The notes: generated by a model from the letters alone, not told the origin. Counted from the stretch's first letter, positions 1 to 13,416 are shown. The stretch is DNA of 64,000 bases from Artocarpus heterophyllus (GCA_025403435.1 CM046348.1:21759899-21823898), one strand, 5' to 3'. Numbers and translations: made by a program.

Positions 1-2285
1 TTATTTAAATACTCTTATTCGGTTTCTTTTAATAATAAAGTTATGATTCGTAAAAATAAATCTTTTATCTATAATGAATAGATCCAAAACAACTTATGTT
101 TTATCAAAACTAAGATAAACTCACTGCTTAACACTAAGATTAATGATAACTCTAAAAAACTTGAAACTTTTTACTCTAATAAGACTTATCTTTGGCACTT
201 ATAATTAGGTCATATGATGCTTGTCCTATCGATATATTTTGTGTTCCATCTAGATATTTTCTTGCTCCTCTCTTTCTCCTCTCTCTTTCTCTCTCTCTCC
301 TCGCAGCCGTTGGCTCGTCTCTAATTTATCGGTGATGTCTGATGACTACGTTGCCGGCGACAATTACTAAATATCATCAAACCTAGGAAAAAAGGGAAAA
401 AAAGCGAAAACAAGGCAACAACAACAACAACAGGATTTGGCTAGAGCTCAGGCCCACCATATTTGATGGCGACAGTAACAGCAGTGCAAACAATGGCGAT
501 GATGGTCTCGAAAGGTGGCGGACGAATAGGAAATGACGGCGACGAACTGGATTTGGACACGGCGATACTCCCTGGCTCAAATTTGTGGGACCACAAGATT
601 CCATTAATGCCTTCTTCTTCTTCTCTGACGCAGGTAACGTGGATGGGCAACAACAACGGCAATGGGGAAAAATCTTGCCTTGCGGGGTGACGTGCTAGGG
701 GCGATGATGATGACGACGGGTCCGGTGGAAGATGTTGTCGACCAAATCGGGAGCAACCTCGATCAAAGCTATGCAATTCCATCAATATTGCCTTCTCCAA
801 CGAGGGCGATAGGCGACGATGTTGTAGATCTCAATTGCTGGATTTGTCGTGGAGCTCTCCTTGTGCCATGTGTTGTCATGATCGTCTGTGTCATTCAGAG
901 AAGTGTGGCTGCCTGCAACGCTCATAACCGGAGGAGTACAAGCTCGAGCAAAGCTGCTCTTAGAGGAGAAAGAGTAAGGAAGGAGAGAGAAAAGAGAGGA
1001 GGCGATGGAGAAAGAGAGGGAAAGGGAGAATTTTTTTTATTAAAACATTATAAAAAAACAACTGTTAAATGGGTTTTTTGACAAAAGTGGCACAAATTTT
1101 TTAGTAATTTTAATTTGTGACATAAATAAATTAAAGGAGAAAAAACATGACATGAGTTGTAATTTTCTCTTTGTTTTTAGTTCACGAGAGTCGATTTTAA
1201 GGGTGAAAAAATCTCTAAAGTTACCTTCCCAAAAAAAAAAAAAAAAAAGGTAACGTAGGAAGGTGAAACGTATAAAAACTATATATTATATAAAAAAAAG
1301 TTACATCAAAAGCACTTTTATTTTGACGTAATACTATGATGGTTTTTTTTTCTTAATAGCAGTAATTGATGTTGAAATTAATCGCATGAATTTAAGATGG
1401 TTTTGCTAAAAAGAAAAGACTAAAGACAAAAGTACAATTGCACGGACCAAAATCAGGGTGCCACGTTTAATTCCCGAAGTTTTATATGTACGACAAAAGA
1501 ATACCGAGTTCCATATACCGTTGAATTGATGGGTCTCCAACGCGCTTTCTCTTCCAACGTTAACGGAGAAAGTGACACGTCAGAGGAAAAGTCCACGAGG
1601 ACGCTTTTTCGACAACGCAAGAGAAAATGAGAGAGGAGCATTAAAAAAAGGGGCAAAAAAAATAAAATATGGGCCGAAAATAGTGAAAGAAAGGAAAGAG
1701 AATAAATGGAGAAAGAGAGAGAGAGAGAGAAATTTGTTAGGCGACAATGGCATTTTTGAGTGGCTGTGGATCACGTGTTTGCTTCTGCTTTCAAACCTCC
1801 TTTTTTGCATGCTCCATCGTTCGTTACCAAATAATAACTAACTTGCCTTTGTTTGTTCTCCCTTTTGGTTCTTTTTCACCTCTGTTTTTCTAGCCCATTC
1901 TCTGATTTTGATTGAATTACTGCTAGATTTGTTTTAGGGAAATGACCAAAACTTGATTTCAACACTGCCCATCTCTCCAAAACCAAAAAAAAAAAAAAAA
2001 AAACTGCCCATTTTAATCATTATCATGATCATGCATATTGTTCTGTTCCCCTCAAGTTTTTCATCCATATTGTTAAATTAATCTGCTGGTTTTAATCTAA
2101 CCCCTGCTCGGGTTGCTCATATCTCTTCCTTATTGGGTGTCTTTGAAAATCATTTGGCTACGCAAGAAAGTTTGTTTCTCACAAATTTAGATGATTGTTC
2201 TTGGCAGCACAGATATATCATGTAATGTTTGTATCCGTGGAGATGGAGTGCTTTTCTATTGCATTTTTTGGTTAGAAGCATCACA
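1..2285. other. Upstream AT-rich and low-complexity DNA, no gene recognised
   Basis: The first 2.3 kb has a pyrimidine-rich run near 265-302, a (CAA)n tract near 414-432, a purine-rich run near 955-1030, poly(A) tracts near 1230 and 1985, and a (GA)n tract near 1711-1731. Open frames at 463-690 and 662-1081 are slightly GC-richer than their surroundings, but they are low-complexity and match no family I know, so I do not call them genes. The last few hundred bases are probably the promoter and 5' leader of the CAX gene. No transcription start can be fixed from sequence alone. Confidence 0.5.
1711..1731. repeat. (GA)n microsatellite
   Basis: A run of GA dinucleotides lies in a wider purine-rich stretch about 550 bases upstream of the CAX start codon. 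It may be promoter-proximal, since GA/CT repeats are common in plant promoters and leaders. Confidence 0.8.
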
Positions 2286-5200
2286 ATGGATAATATTCAC
2301 AACAACAACAACAACAATAACCATCATTACATCAAAGATGTACCAAGGGTCAGAATTCACTCCCCTCAGGAAATAGTTTGTCAGTTTTTTTTTTTGTTTA
2401 TTATTGTAAAGTTGCTTCTAAAATAGATGAAATGAAAATGTGTTTTCTTGTTGCAAATGGGTTTTTTTTTTTTTTTTCAGACAGGATCCTTAGAAGTTGA
2501 ATTTGAGGATCAAAGCCTTTTTAGTCCCGAGTCACTCACTAGAAAGAAGCGTTCTTTTCATGATCCCCTTCCTCCTCCCCATAGATCCTTATCTTCTGGC
2601 GATTCCGAGACTTGTTCTTCTCCTCCTCCTCCTCCTCCTTCTTCTTCTATATACATGAGGAACACTGTGGCTGAAAGCATCAAGATTGTAATCTTTTCCG
2701 CCAAACTCAACTTGCTAATGATCTTTGGCCCTTTGGCAATCTTGGTTGATAAGCTTTCTGGCCATAACGTGAGTTAATCTCTTTTGATCTATGTCTTGTT
2801 TTTGGGTCATCAAATGAATCAATGGCCTTTTCGTTTTGTTGTTGTCGCTTTTATTTATTATTTCTTTTTTCATTTCAGGCTTGGGTCTTCTTTTTGAGCT
2901 CAGTGGGCATCATACCTCTTGCTGAGCGCCTTGGTTATACTACAGAGTAAGTTTTCATGGATAACAATTCAAATTATGTGTTCAATTTTAGATAATTCAA
3001 AGCCTCATTTTGAGGTCTCTGCCCGGCCAATAGAAAGTGCGGTGCGAGGCTTGTGGTGGTCGGTTCACTAAGCCCGTCCTTTGACTAGAATTCAGTTAGA
3101 ATTTCTTAGTTCCATCAGTGAGATCCCGGGATTTTAGCTGCAGACGAAAGGAATGGGAGACCCCATTTATCTCGCCAAAAACAAACACTAAACTTAATTG
3201 TTACTTTTACAAGTACATTTTGCTTGAGTTCTTGTCGGATTCTGCACTTGAGATATATGTCCCAGAAGTAATCTCAGTGTCTTAGCTCTACAACAAACAT
3301 TAAATAAAAAGCCAAAGAAATAATTAAATCATTAAATAAATGGAGTAAAATTATTAGTTTTGATTGATTGGCAAGCTTGTTTTCACAAATTCTTGTTGAT
3401 TAAGCAAGTCGTTTGATGAGTATCTAAAACAGCTTTGGGTTGCCTTCTAATGCAGGCAACTGGCTTGCTATACTGGACCTACAAGTAATCCTTCTACTTC
3501 ATTCCTTTTTATATTTCTGTATTATGGATTTTAAGACTTCAAATTTTCAATTTACGCTCGAATTATCTATAATAACCCTTAAGTTTGGCTTTAGGTTAAA
3601 AACTGAAAACTAAAATTGAAAGTTTCCTAAGGGTTGTTCTTCATTACTAAACTTATTATTAGACTGAATGCCTCAATGAACTATTAAAAATGAACTTCTT
3701 TTTGTAACATAATCTTTTTTGCTAGGCCTGGCTTTTCAAGAATATAATATATTCCATAATCATGTATCATGAACTTCGTCTTATTATCATTGTTGTTGTT
3801 GTTGATTGCACCTTCTCTTTTCAACTTAGAGAGTGGCTAGTATGATTTGGTTCTGGGGTTTGTAATGAAGGGACATCATATATGAAGACACAATTAGTAT
3901 AGGCTAAAATTCAACATAATGTTTCTCAACATTTTTTGACCATGTCTCAGTGAGGACTAACATTGTACAATACTGGCACTAGCTATGGAGCAGATAGCCA
4001 ATTGTTGATGATATAAAGATTCTTTTATGATTCCATCCATTAATTTTTCAACTTTGCAGTTGGAGGTCTTCTGAATGCTACTTTTGGAAATGCAACTGAA
4101 TTGATAATATCAATTTATGCTTTAAAGAGTGGCTTGATTCGTGTTGTTCAACAGTCGCTACTAGGCTCAATCTTGTCCAATATGTTACTGGTGCTAGGAT
4201 GTGCTTTCTTTGCTGGTGGACTTGTGCATTCCAAGAGAGAACAAGCTTTCAATAAGGTATGTTTTTTCTGACTTGGAGCACTTCATGGTCAGTCAAATTA
4301 CATTGTTTTCGCTTTTCTCTCAATTCGTCCATATTTTAGATTTTTTTAGGCCAAAAAAAGGGGATTATTGGACTGTAGTGCATCCCGCCCCCCTCCCCAT
4401 CGTCTATAGAAGAAACCTTGGGGCCCCCAATGAAACAAAAAGGGCCTGTTCCAATTCTACTTGAAGGATGAGTCCAATTTCACTCATAACACCATAGGTC
4501 CGATGCTTCACAGCCCATTGGCTGGACAGGACCTCTGATTGGGGTTGTCGAGTATTGAACCTGGGTTCATTCTAGGAAGAGAAGAAAGAAAAGCATACTT
4601 ACCGCTGCACCACCCCATTGGTGGTCCTCTATATTTTGTCTTGCTAAAGTTCTAAATGTTGTTTCTGGTTTCCTTTTAGGGAGCAGCCACAATGAGCTCT
4701 GGATTGCTGTTGATGGCAGTTATGGGGTTGCTGTTTCCAGCAGTCCTCCACACTACACGCACGGAACTGCACTTCGGGAAGTCTGAGTTGGCCCTCTCTA
4801 GGTTCACTAGCTGTGTTATGCTTGTGGCATATGCCGCCTTTCTTGTTTTTCAGCTGAAAAGCCAAAGTAATCTATATCTTCCAGTTAATGAGGTTAGTAC
4901 CACTAGTATTTTTTTTCCCCTTAATTTTTGCCTTCAACAATGAGTTCAGACAAATGTCTAATATGTACACTTTCAACATTTTTACTGCGTGATGAAATCA
5001 AGTGCGATGCAATTCTAATCATTTATATCGGTTTTTTTTATTAGTAACAGTATAAGCTTTTCCTGATCTTAACTTGATGCAAACTAAGTTTATTCAAACC
5101 ATGTTTCAATTTTAGCCTTTGAAAGTTCTGTATTCTGCCTCTCACTTTTTTTATCTGTTTGTTGGTTTTCTGATATGCATCATAACCCAGGGAGAAGGTC

Positions 5201-7529
5201 AAACCGAAGGAAGCTCGGATGATGAAGAGGCTCCTGAGATCTCTAAGTGGGAATCAATAGTTTGGCTGTCTATTTTGACTGCATGGATATCAGTCCTGTC
5301 AGAATATTTAGTGGATGCGATAGAGGTAAAACTGTCCTATTACATGAACTAATGACATTTCCTTAAGTTTCTGTTGAATTGTATCTTTTGTTTTGTGTTT
5401 CTTGAAATCCTAAGATTTTCTAGCAGCTGTTGGTTAATGTGACTTTGTTTCAGGGAGCTTCTGTTAAGATGCATATTCCAGTTGCATTTATTAGTGTTAT
5501 TCTTCTCCCAATCGTTGGGAATGCGGCAGAACATGCGGGTGCCGTTATGTTTGCCATGAAAGACAAGCTGGTAAGTGGTTCTTCGGTTAGCATGTGATAT
5601 CAATAGTGATAAATTTCATAATCCTCGGCTATTCGGAAATAGTTTACTATTTCTCTTAAAAGCTTAAGCTGTTAGGAGGTTGGCCAACGTAACGTCAGTT
5701 CTATATTCTAATAGATTAAACATAAGCTAAACTATTTCATCATGTTTTGACTTTCGATGTAGTCTAATATAGCTAAATGTGTCAAAGAAACGAGAATTTT
5801 CCCCAATTTTTACCAGCACAGGGGATGCATTTATAGGATTTTTCAAAATCAAAGGAGCAATGGAATGGTATCCTTAAAAGAATAAAATTAAAAAAATTAA
5901 AATAAAATAAAAGGAAGTCTATGCTTGTTGCTTGACTTTTTTGGTTTTGTGAAGGATATTTCTTTGGGAGTGGCAATTGGCTCATCAACCCAGATAGCTA
6001 TGTTTGGGGTGAGTACTTGATCTTGAAGGCATTTAGACTTTTTGCTTTCTTTGAATGACATGGGTCTCTTTTTCTTCTTCATTCTCATAATGGGTCTCTT
6101 TTCACACCTGTCATTCTCTCGTTGGTTTCATTCAATCAATTGCATTTACATATTTTTTTTCCCCTCTTTTGATCTTTTAAGTGGTTCATTGAGGCCACAT
6201 GCATTTTATTAATGAAGTGGTTAACCCTCTTAAAGAGGCTTGATGTGGAACTTCTGTCTACATGTGTATTAAATTGTGCTAATTATTTTTGCTTAATTTC
6301 CATGGATTTTTTATTTCCCAAGTCTTTTTTTAAAGCCAATCTTTATTATTATTAATATTGTTATTGCTGCAGATTCCCTTTTGTGTGGTCGCAGGGTGGA
6401 TAATGGGGCGTCCCATGGACTTAAATTTTCAACTTTTTGAGACCGCCACGCTTTTCATAACTGTTCTGGTGGTAGCCTTCATGGTTCAGGTTTGTCAATT
6501 GTTTCATTAAAACCCCCTCAGAGAATTTAAAAAGAAAACTCAATTGATTGAATACATAAAAACAAAAGAAAAAGAAAAAAAGAAAAGCAATTACTTGACT
6601 ACACATGGAAAATCCATTACTTAAAACTGCCAATACAGATGGTTACCATCTAAATTTCTTATTGGTTTTGTTACTGCATCTCCTTGCATTACGCTTATTA
6701 GAAAAAGTTTTTGATCTTTTAGCGTTTGTGCTTCTTTTTTGAATATCCCTATTTTATTCACACAAGATGAGTTTGTGTTTGCAGGAGGGAACATCAAATT
6801 ACTTCAAAGGACTAATGCTTGTTCTTTGCTACATTATTGTTGCTGCAAGCTTCTTTGTTCATGTTGACCCTAATTCAGTAGGTGAGTATCAATAAGTTGT
6901 CATCATTTTCACTTGTGATTTTATCTATATCACAATTTAGAATATCATGTAAGAGTGACCTAGATTTTATATTGTAAAAATTCTTTCCAAAAGCCTGATT
7001 AATTTATTCCTAAACTTTTCACAATTTGCAAGTTACTTGTTAAATTTTTTATTTTGAAACATGGCCTCTTGAATTTACTGAAGTATCGTAGAATATCCTC
7101 AAATCGATGAGGATTGTTAAAATTTAAATGGAAATAACCTCGTACACTTGACATGAACTCGTATGGTGAAAGAGACTGAAATTTTATACGATGATCAGAG
7201 CATGTCATATCACGTATGTGCAAAAAATCTCATCGCTTAAGAGGCTAATTCTTGTAGTGCGTGCATAAGGGTGCTACTTTTCTATATTTTAACATCATTT
7301 ATCAATTTGTAATCATTTTGTCACATTTTATTAAATTCAGGTGAACTTGCCATGAGTAAACGTTTAGGGGGATTTGTGAATTTTGTCAAAGTTAAGGGCT
7401 AAAAGCAACACATAAAAAAAGTTCTCTTCAGTATTTCTTTTTTTTTTTTTCTTTTTTTCCTCCTCACTTTTAATGGTTTGCTTGATGCATGTTTTTGCAG
7501 CGGACAAGCACCCAAAGCCTGGTCATTGA
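2286..7529 (+). CDS. CAX: Vacuolar cation/proton exchanger, CAX type I-B (CAX2/CAX5-like)
   Basis: This is a complete gene of twelve coding exons: 2286-2375, 2481-2768, 2879-2946, 3456-3484, 4060-4256, 4680-4892, 5191-5325, 5454-5570, 5955-6008, 6373-6489, 6785-6881 and 7501-7529. They join in frame to 477 residues, and all junctions are GT-AG. The protein is a tonoplast Ca2+/H+ (and metal/H+) antiporter of the CaCA superfamily. Visible marks are GNATELIIS (first alpha repeat), GNAAEHAG (second alpha repeat), [13 protein letters not shown], an acidic central loop with SSDDEEAPE, and many membrane segments. The ATG at 2286 was chosen because its exon ends in phase with the acceptor at 2480. 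The N-terminus, which is regulatory in some CAX proteins, carries poly-Asn and poly-Pro/Ser runs encoded by trinucleotide repeats. The first exon is the least certain part. CAX2 versus CAX5 cannot be separated here. Confidence 0.93.
2615..2650 (+). repeat. Coding trinucleotide repeat (Pro/Ser run) in the CAX N-terminus
   Basis: Successive TCT and CCT codons encode a Ser-Pro-Ser run inside coding exon 2. A second run of AAC/AAT codons near 2298-2321 in exon 1 encodes poly-Asn. Both sit in the cytosolic N-terminal tail before the first membrane segment. Confidence 0.85.
4338..4630 (-). mobile_element. tRNA-derived SINE in a CAX intron
   Basis: On the minus strand, a Pol III A-box match (GGTGCAGCGG, complement of 4602-4611) is followed about 40 bases later by a B-box-like GGTTCAATACTC (complement of 4550-4561). 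This is the internal promoter arrangement of tRNA-type SINEs. The 7-mer ATATTTT at 4331-4337 and again at 4631-4637 flanks the unit and fits a target-site duplication. The 3' end of the SINE, toward lower coordinates, is A/T-rich. It lies between coding exons 5 and 6 of CAX, antisense to the gene. The family name is not known to me. Confidence 0.65.
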
Positions 7530-9388
7530 ATGATTTTGTGAAGGCAACGTCCTAATACTTCACCCCAATTTTCTGCACTGAAGATATTGTTGCAGCCTAG
7601 AAGTTTTTTTTTTGGTAGAAAGCATAGCCTAAAATTTAGTAGTCTGTATCAAGAAGACTATAAAAGGATGATCTTGTAAAGCACAACTTCTTAGCTCTAC
7701 TCATCGAATTTGGATCTATCTTGGTACCGGCACCTAGTGACAGAGTCGGAACTTTTTCTCAATGGGGTACTATGTAGATATTAGAAATAGTATTTTATTG
7801 AATGAAGATAAATAACTATGCATTGCAATGATTGAGGGAGTATAATTATGATTTTTCTTCTAAAATAAAGGTACAACGATAAATTTCAATTATTTTGTTG
7901 GGATATAATAATATATTTCAATTATTTCGTGTAGATATAACACTATATTTCAATTATTTTGTAGGGATATGATTGTAATTTTTTTTTTCAAAATAAAAAC
8001 ATAGCTAAATTTTAAGTTACAAAAATGGAGTGAAAATATAAATTTCAAAACATGCTCCCACTCACTACTATCGGGCTCCGTCAATGCCGGGACCTAGGGT
8101 TCTATGTGAACCTTTGTAAGGGAAGCTGTTGAAGCGATTTTTGTGCCTCCCCGTGCAGATGCAGCATAGATTGTCATAGGCTTACGGTTTCATATTGACA
8201 GTAAGAGAAAGGAATTAATGTGGACAAAAATTTCAATGTTCTTTTCCTCTTCCAGTATTTGATACGTAAGTATATAATAAGACAATTGGTCTAATTATAT
8301 TTATTGAATTAAAATATAACTTTAATTTGTAAAAATTTTACAAATATCTCATAATGATATCATTAAAATTATTTATATGTAATTATATAATACAATATGT
8401 AATATCATTGAGATAATTATTATATCATTAAGGGCATTTTTAAGATATTTTAAATATTATATTAGATTTTAATTTTATAAAAATAATTTAGACACATATT
8501 AAAAATTACAATAACAATAATTTCCCCGCTAGCCTTTAAAGGAAATTATGGTGATATGCCCTTCAAAAAAAAAATTATGGTTTTTCTTATATAAAAAATT
8601 TGTAATTGAAAAATCATTTATTAGATGCAAATAAAGGTAAGAAAAGAAAAAGAAGAAAATAAATATGACATGTGATATATCTCAGAACCACGTATCTCCA
8701 CAAAGCGCTTCGACAACAAGAGATAATTCTCTTCCTCCTTTTGAACTGTTTCAATAATGCATGAAGGCGATGTGGGAGCTTTATGCTTGTGGTTATAAAT
8801 TAATTTAATGGTCGAAAATCTGAAGGAAAAATAAATCCTTGGCAATGAAAAGGAGATGCTCATATCACTCTGTTAATTCACTATTTATTCTTACAGATAG
8901 GCCTTGCTTCCGTTTTCCAGGGAGTGGGCCACCAAAGTCCAATATTAGACGAATAGATATATGGGAGAAAAAGGTAAATTGCAAAGTCCAATACAAGAAA
9001 GCAAAATTTATGACAAGACAAACTTTTTTTTTTTTTGAAAAGAGTAACACAAACATTTTTGCTCTATTAGTGGATGTTGTTATTTTAACCATTAGATTAA
9101 CTTTTTAATTCTTTGATCTATGAATAAAAGTAATTACGCGTCACGCGTTGCAAATTTTAAACATGTACACTTATAAATCAGACTGTTTAAAAGTTTTTTA
9201 AACAGTTAAAATAACAATAATAGGACAAAAATGCTTGTTTTATGCCTCTCTAAAACAAACGGCAAAAATTTTTGAATATCCTGTATTTACACCATGATCA
9301 AATTAGGTAAATCCATGATATATTTGGTGAATTACATATTTACTTCATGACTAAATTTAATAAATATGATATTTATCTTGGTTTTACT
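7530..9388. other. CAX 3' UTR and AT-rich intergenic DNA
   Basis: The first ~250 bases after the CAX stop are probably its 3' UTR, with A-rich polyadenylation-like sequence near 7796-7815. The rest is AT-rich intergenic DNA with no coding frame I can support. The ORFs at 8621-8863, 8839-9108 and 8865-9092 are short, overlap on both strands and match nothing known. The only clear structure is a short tandem repeat at 7884-7979. Confidence 0.5.
7884..7979. repeat. 32-bp tandem repeat, three copies
   Basis: A motif starting TTTCAATTATTT and ending in a GATATAA-like stretch recurs at about 7884, 7916 and 7948, a period of 32 bases with small differences. It lies in the AT-rich DNA downstream of CAX. 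Confidence 0.75.
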
Positions 9389-12300
9389 TGCTAGGATCAG
9401 TGCCTTAAGGAACAAATATTTTATTTGTAATCAATCATATTTGTGGATTAAATGAATGAATAAATAAATAATGTGAATATTTTATATGTTAATAATGGTC
9501 ATTGTATTGCTTTTGTTATTATATTTAAGCATTTAAGCAAACATGTGTTCTATGACTATTATAACATCTGGGATCGGCATATATGGAGTTTATATGTGAT
9601 ATAAATACTAGAACATGATAATAATCTAAATAATATAGTCCACAACCTATGTATTTAGCTAGACACTTTATACATGATAAGATTGCAATAAGGATCTGCA
9701 TCCCAATTGGGGTGACAGTTTATCTAGGCTGTTGAAGCAGATTGACTTTATAGTGACACATTAGTGTGGTAGACCTAATGATGGTAGTACACTGGACTGG
9801 ACCTAGAGTTTAATTGATTTAATAATAATTCTGTTTATCTTAAATCAACTCACTTTGACAATCATCTATGTGTGATCTTAATCCTAAAGTGAATTCATGA
9901 CTCTGTGTTTGTAGCTTGTATTTTTTGATATGCCAAAGACAGGAGTTCCGTAGACCGAAGTCTCCATTGTCAGTATATTGGAGATGCAAACTATATTTGA
10001 TGAGAGCATGATCTATAGACACAGAATCCATAACTCTCTAATAAAGAGTTAATGTTATCCTCCCAAAGGCATTATTCGGGAATTTAGAAAAGAACAAGGC
10101 CTTAGTCTGTTGGAAACAAAGTGCGCAGCGAAATTTTAAAATTTTTTTATCAGAGTACTTTCTAAAACACAAGTTTGACATGTTATATGTATAAATTAAA
10201 CAGATCTTACTAACCTCAGTGTGCTGAAGAACCTCCGCAACCTGTGTAGAGAAGTAACGTTCCAGAAGAGTCTCAACCAACTAGTCTTCTTTGCTATTCT
10301 CTATCTACAACCGAAGTGAGTGTGGGCTCACACGTACAGCTCTTCCACCGGTGACTCTCCTTCCAACCAACAGAGAGAACCCAAAGCTAGTGCTCGTGAT
10401 TTGTGAACAAAAGCTCTCAGGGAGTTTTCAGATGCTCACTAGAAGAGTATCACTCTTAATCTCTCAAATTGATCTTTTTTTATCTGAGTAAATCATGAGA
10501 CTCACTCCCTTTATATAGCTATTGGTCTTGGGGTCAGTCCATATCAGATTAGGTCTCAAAAACTCGAAACAGAATCAAGTTCGGATCAATATCTGATAAG
10601 ATCCGCGTGAAAATGCGTAATCTTATCTACCGTTGATCGACAGGCCGAACAGGCCAGTTCGGCAGGCCGAACACGTCATCCGGCAGGCCGAACTCCCGAG
10701 AAAAAATCTCCACGAATCTTTTATTTTCCACCCGAGATTCTAAAGGATAAAGTCTCAGTTTTGATTCAAATAACCCAATAGAGAAGTTATCTGATCAAAA
10801 CAAACTTTATCAAGATAATCTCTAAGAAAATAAATCAATTCACAATAATTCTACAAGTTTATCTTGTTCTAATTTTGTCCAAAATTAAAACAACCGATAA
10901 ACAGACAAGAATTATCTAATCGCAATAATTCAACAAGTTTATCTTGAACTGATTTCTTACAAAATTAATTCAACCGATAAACAGACATGAATTATTTGAT
11001 TCTTACAAATTTTAAACCAATTTGATAAATCCGACATAAGTCACCAATTATTGGAAAAGCAAGCCGTGTCGTTACAGGATTTTTTGAGCTAGCAAAAGGG
11101 ACCAAAATGGACCTATAAAGTTCAAGCTCATGATAATCATGAAACCCAATATCCCAGATATACATTTAACAATTATCAACTCCAACGTTACTCCACTAAA
11201 AGCTTGGAGCTGCACTCTCAAACTTATGGAATTACGAAGCTCGTGTAGCTAAGTCTCCATGACATATCATAGTGTATCGTATCCCCATATGATCATCCAT
11301 AATCGACTTAAGGACAGTTCTGTCTGACCTTCCCGATTATTTTTATCTTACGTTCCATTGTCTCACCATTAGAAAACTTACCATCCAAAGATAGTATACC
11401 ATTCGGTTACACCTATGTATCCAAATGGTTGAGCGCTCCAGTTTTTCAATTACAGGACAACGCATATAAGAGGATATCATTACTCCTAAAGAGGAGCTAT
11501 GGATTCCATATCTATGAATAACAAGTCTACGCTATCAAGAGTCATGCCTCCAACGTACTAGCATGCATACCACTATAGAGATGTGGGAGTCACCCATTGG
11601 TACATCAAAAGACACAAGTCGAGACAACGGGCCCACTATTCATCTCAGGATTAAGATACAATACAAATGACTGTCTAAAGTGAATCGATTTGCCAAGACA
11701 GAATTATTAATCCAAATCAATTCACTTTATGTCCCAATCCAACACATCGTCACCTATGACAACATGCCAATGTTTCTATTCACGGAGTCCAACTCCGATG
11801 GCCAAGACAAACCATCTCCCAAAAAGGATATAGACAACATAACAATCTTTACATGAATAAAGCGCCCAACTTTATTCCCTCGATTGCGGATCATATGTTT
11901 TAGACCGTCACCTTAAGAATCGTGTCTTTCGCATAATCATCCCATCATATGCCCAATTCTTAAGGTTTAGATCAACAATCTCAGACTACTATTTGCTTAT
12001 CATACATTCAACAAATATGAACGTAAAGAGGACAAGATTTGGTATATATAAATGAATAAATTCTTTATTGATAAAAATGTCTCCAAAAACGTATTACATT
12101 TTTACTCCTTAGGGCATACATGTCTAACATAGTCATTTAGATACTTGTGGTAACTAGATGATTTCTTATTTGTATTTGTTATAAATGGAATTTTCTAAAT
12201 AAGTGAAATAATGAAACTTTGAGATAAAATAATCAGAAAGTAAAACAAAACTAAGTCATTCACCTGATTATGGATAACCTATGGGATACACATATACATG

Positions 12301-13416
12301 AGAGGTCATAAACAAGACTAACAAATAAAGTCTCGTAATATAATATATTATCAAGAGTGCAGCTTTGGCTCTTTAGTGGAGTAACACTAAAGTTAATAAT
12401 TAAACAGATAATTAATTCGAAATTAATTTATCTATTATTACTAGAGCTTGATAAATATATGTCCATCAGGTCCCAATGTTAGCTCATGAATTCCTTGACT
12501 AGTTGTGTAGAATACAGTTTACTACAAGAAATACAAAAGGTTACACTAGATAGGTTACTGGACCTATCAATGTGCAAGCCCAACAGTCAAGTTGGACTGT
12601 GTATGGCACCTACCCCTGTCCTACTGGACTATTGGCGCCTATAAAAAGAAAAATAGAATTAATTATTTGATTAATTAATTTCATAATAATATTTTTTCAA
12701 ATTTAATTATTGGGATTTTGTCCTAATTAATTATTTGTATAATTAATTTAAATCCAAATTATATTTGTATTTGGATAAAGCATAATTATTCATAATTACT
12801 TAAATTAGATAATTATCTAAAATAATTGAATTATAATTTAAATAGAATTATATGAATGGGAATTATCTTTGATGATGCAGATAATCATAGAACCCTACAT
12901 TATAATTCGAATTACCCTCTATTTGTAGTTGGCGTGTACACCAAGAGATAAGCATTCTTTGGTGGCGTGTAAGGCTAGGGGAGGAGACAAAAAGTTTTCT
13001 CCTAATCATGATAGACTTCTATCTCCTCCTGCCAACATTATTAATAGAGGTCTCTAGTCCTCATTTATTATTAGATTGCTATTGTACAACTTTTAGAGAG
13101 TTGAACTTTTATCACTTCCCTTTAGTGTTTTTAGTTCCTCTAACACATAGTCCAGTTAGAAGTTGGAAGGAGATTTGTTGTGGTGAGATTTTGCTGAGTT
13201 GTGCCCACATGCACAACAACTAGAAGGTAGAAACATAGCATTGAAGATTCAAAGGTAGAGATTTCCTTTGATCAATCAGACATGTTGCTTCCGGTTTATC
13301 AATAGATATGTTTTAATTAGAATTCTATTTATTAATTTTAGCAACCTAAGTAAGATTCTAAGTGATTAAATAAAAATTTTAAATTATGTTGCGTCATTGC
13401 ATCTATTTTTCCAACA
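9389..13416 (+). mobile_element. Old solo LTR (outer), interrupted by a younger one
   Basis: This starts TGCTAGGATCAGTGCC and ends TTTCCAACA. Removing the inner insertion (10108-12129 plus one 5-bp duplication) leaves about 2.0 kb, the same size as the inner LTR, and the two can be followed in parallel along their length, though they have diverged. Flanking 5-mers are TTACT (9384-9388) and TTGCT (13417-13421), one transition apart, as expected of an aged target-site duplication. No gag or pol lies inside. The open frame at 13008-13223 is LTR sequence. The superfamily is not proven; a Copia-type origin is a guess from the terminal sequence. Confidence 0.75.
10108..12129 (-). mobile_element. 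Solo LTR (inner, 2022 bp) with perfect 5-bp target-site duplication
   Basis: Read on the minus strand it begins TGTTAGACATGTATGCC and ends TTTCCAACA. It is flanked on both sides by TAGTC (10103-10107 and 12130-12134). No coding region is inside, so it is a solo LTR left by LTR-LTR recombination. It sits in reverse orientation inside an older LTR of the same wider family. It contains a GC-rich module of repeated GGCCGAAC motifs near 10641-10692. Related copies are at 14473-15597 and 27008-41640. Confidence 0.9.

Noticed and set aside
463..1081. Overlapping plus-strand open frames in GC-richer upstream DNA
   Set aside because: Low-complexity, overlapping in several frames and strands, no domain or splice-site support; not called as genes.
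3020..3180. GC-richer patch in a CAX intron as an RNA gene
   Set aside because: No tRNA-like boxes at proper spacing and no other RNA motif that I can recognise.
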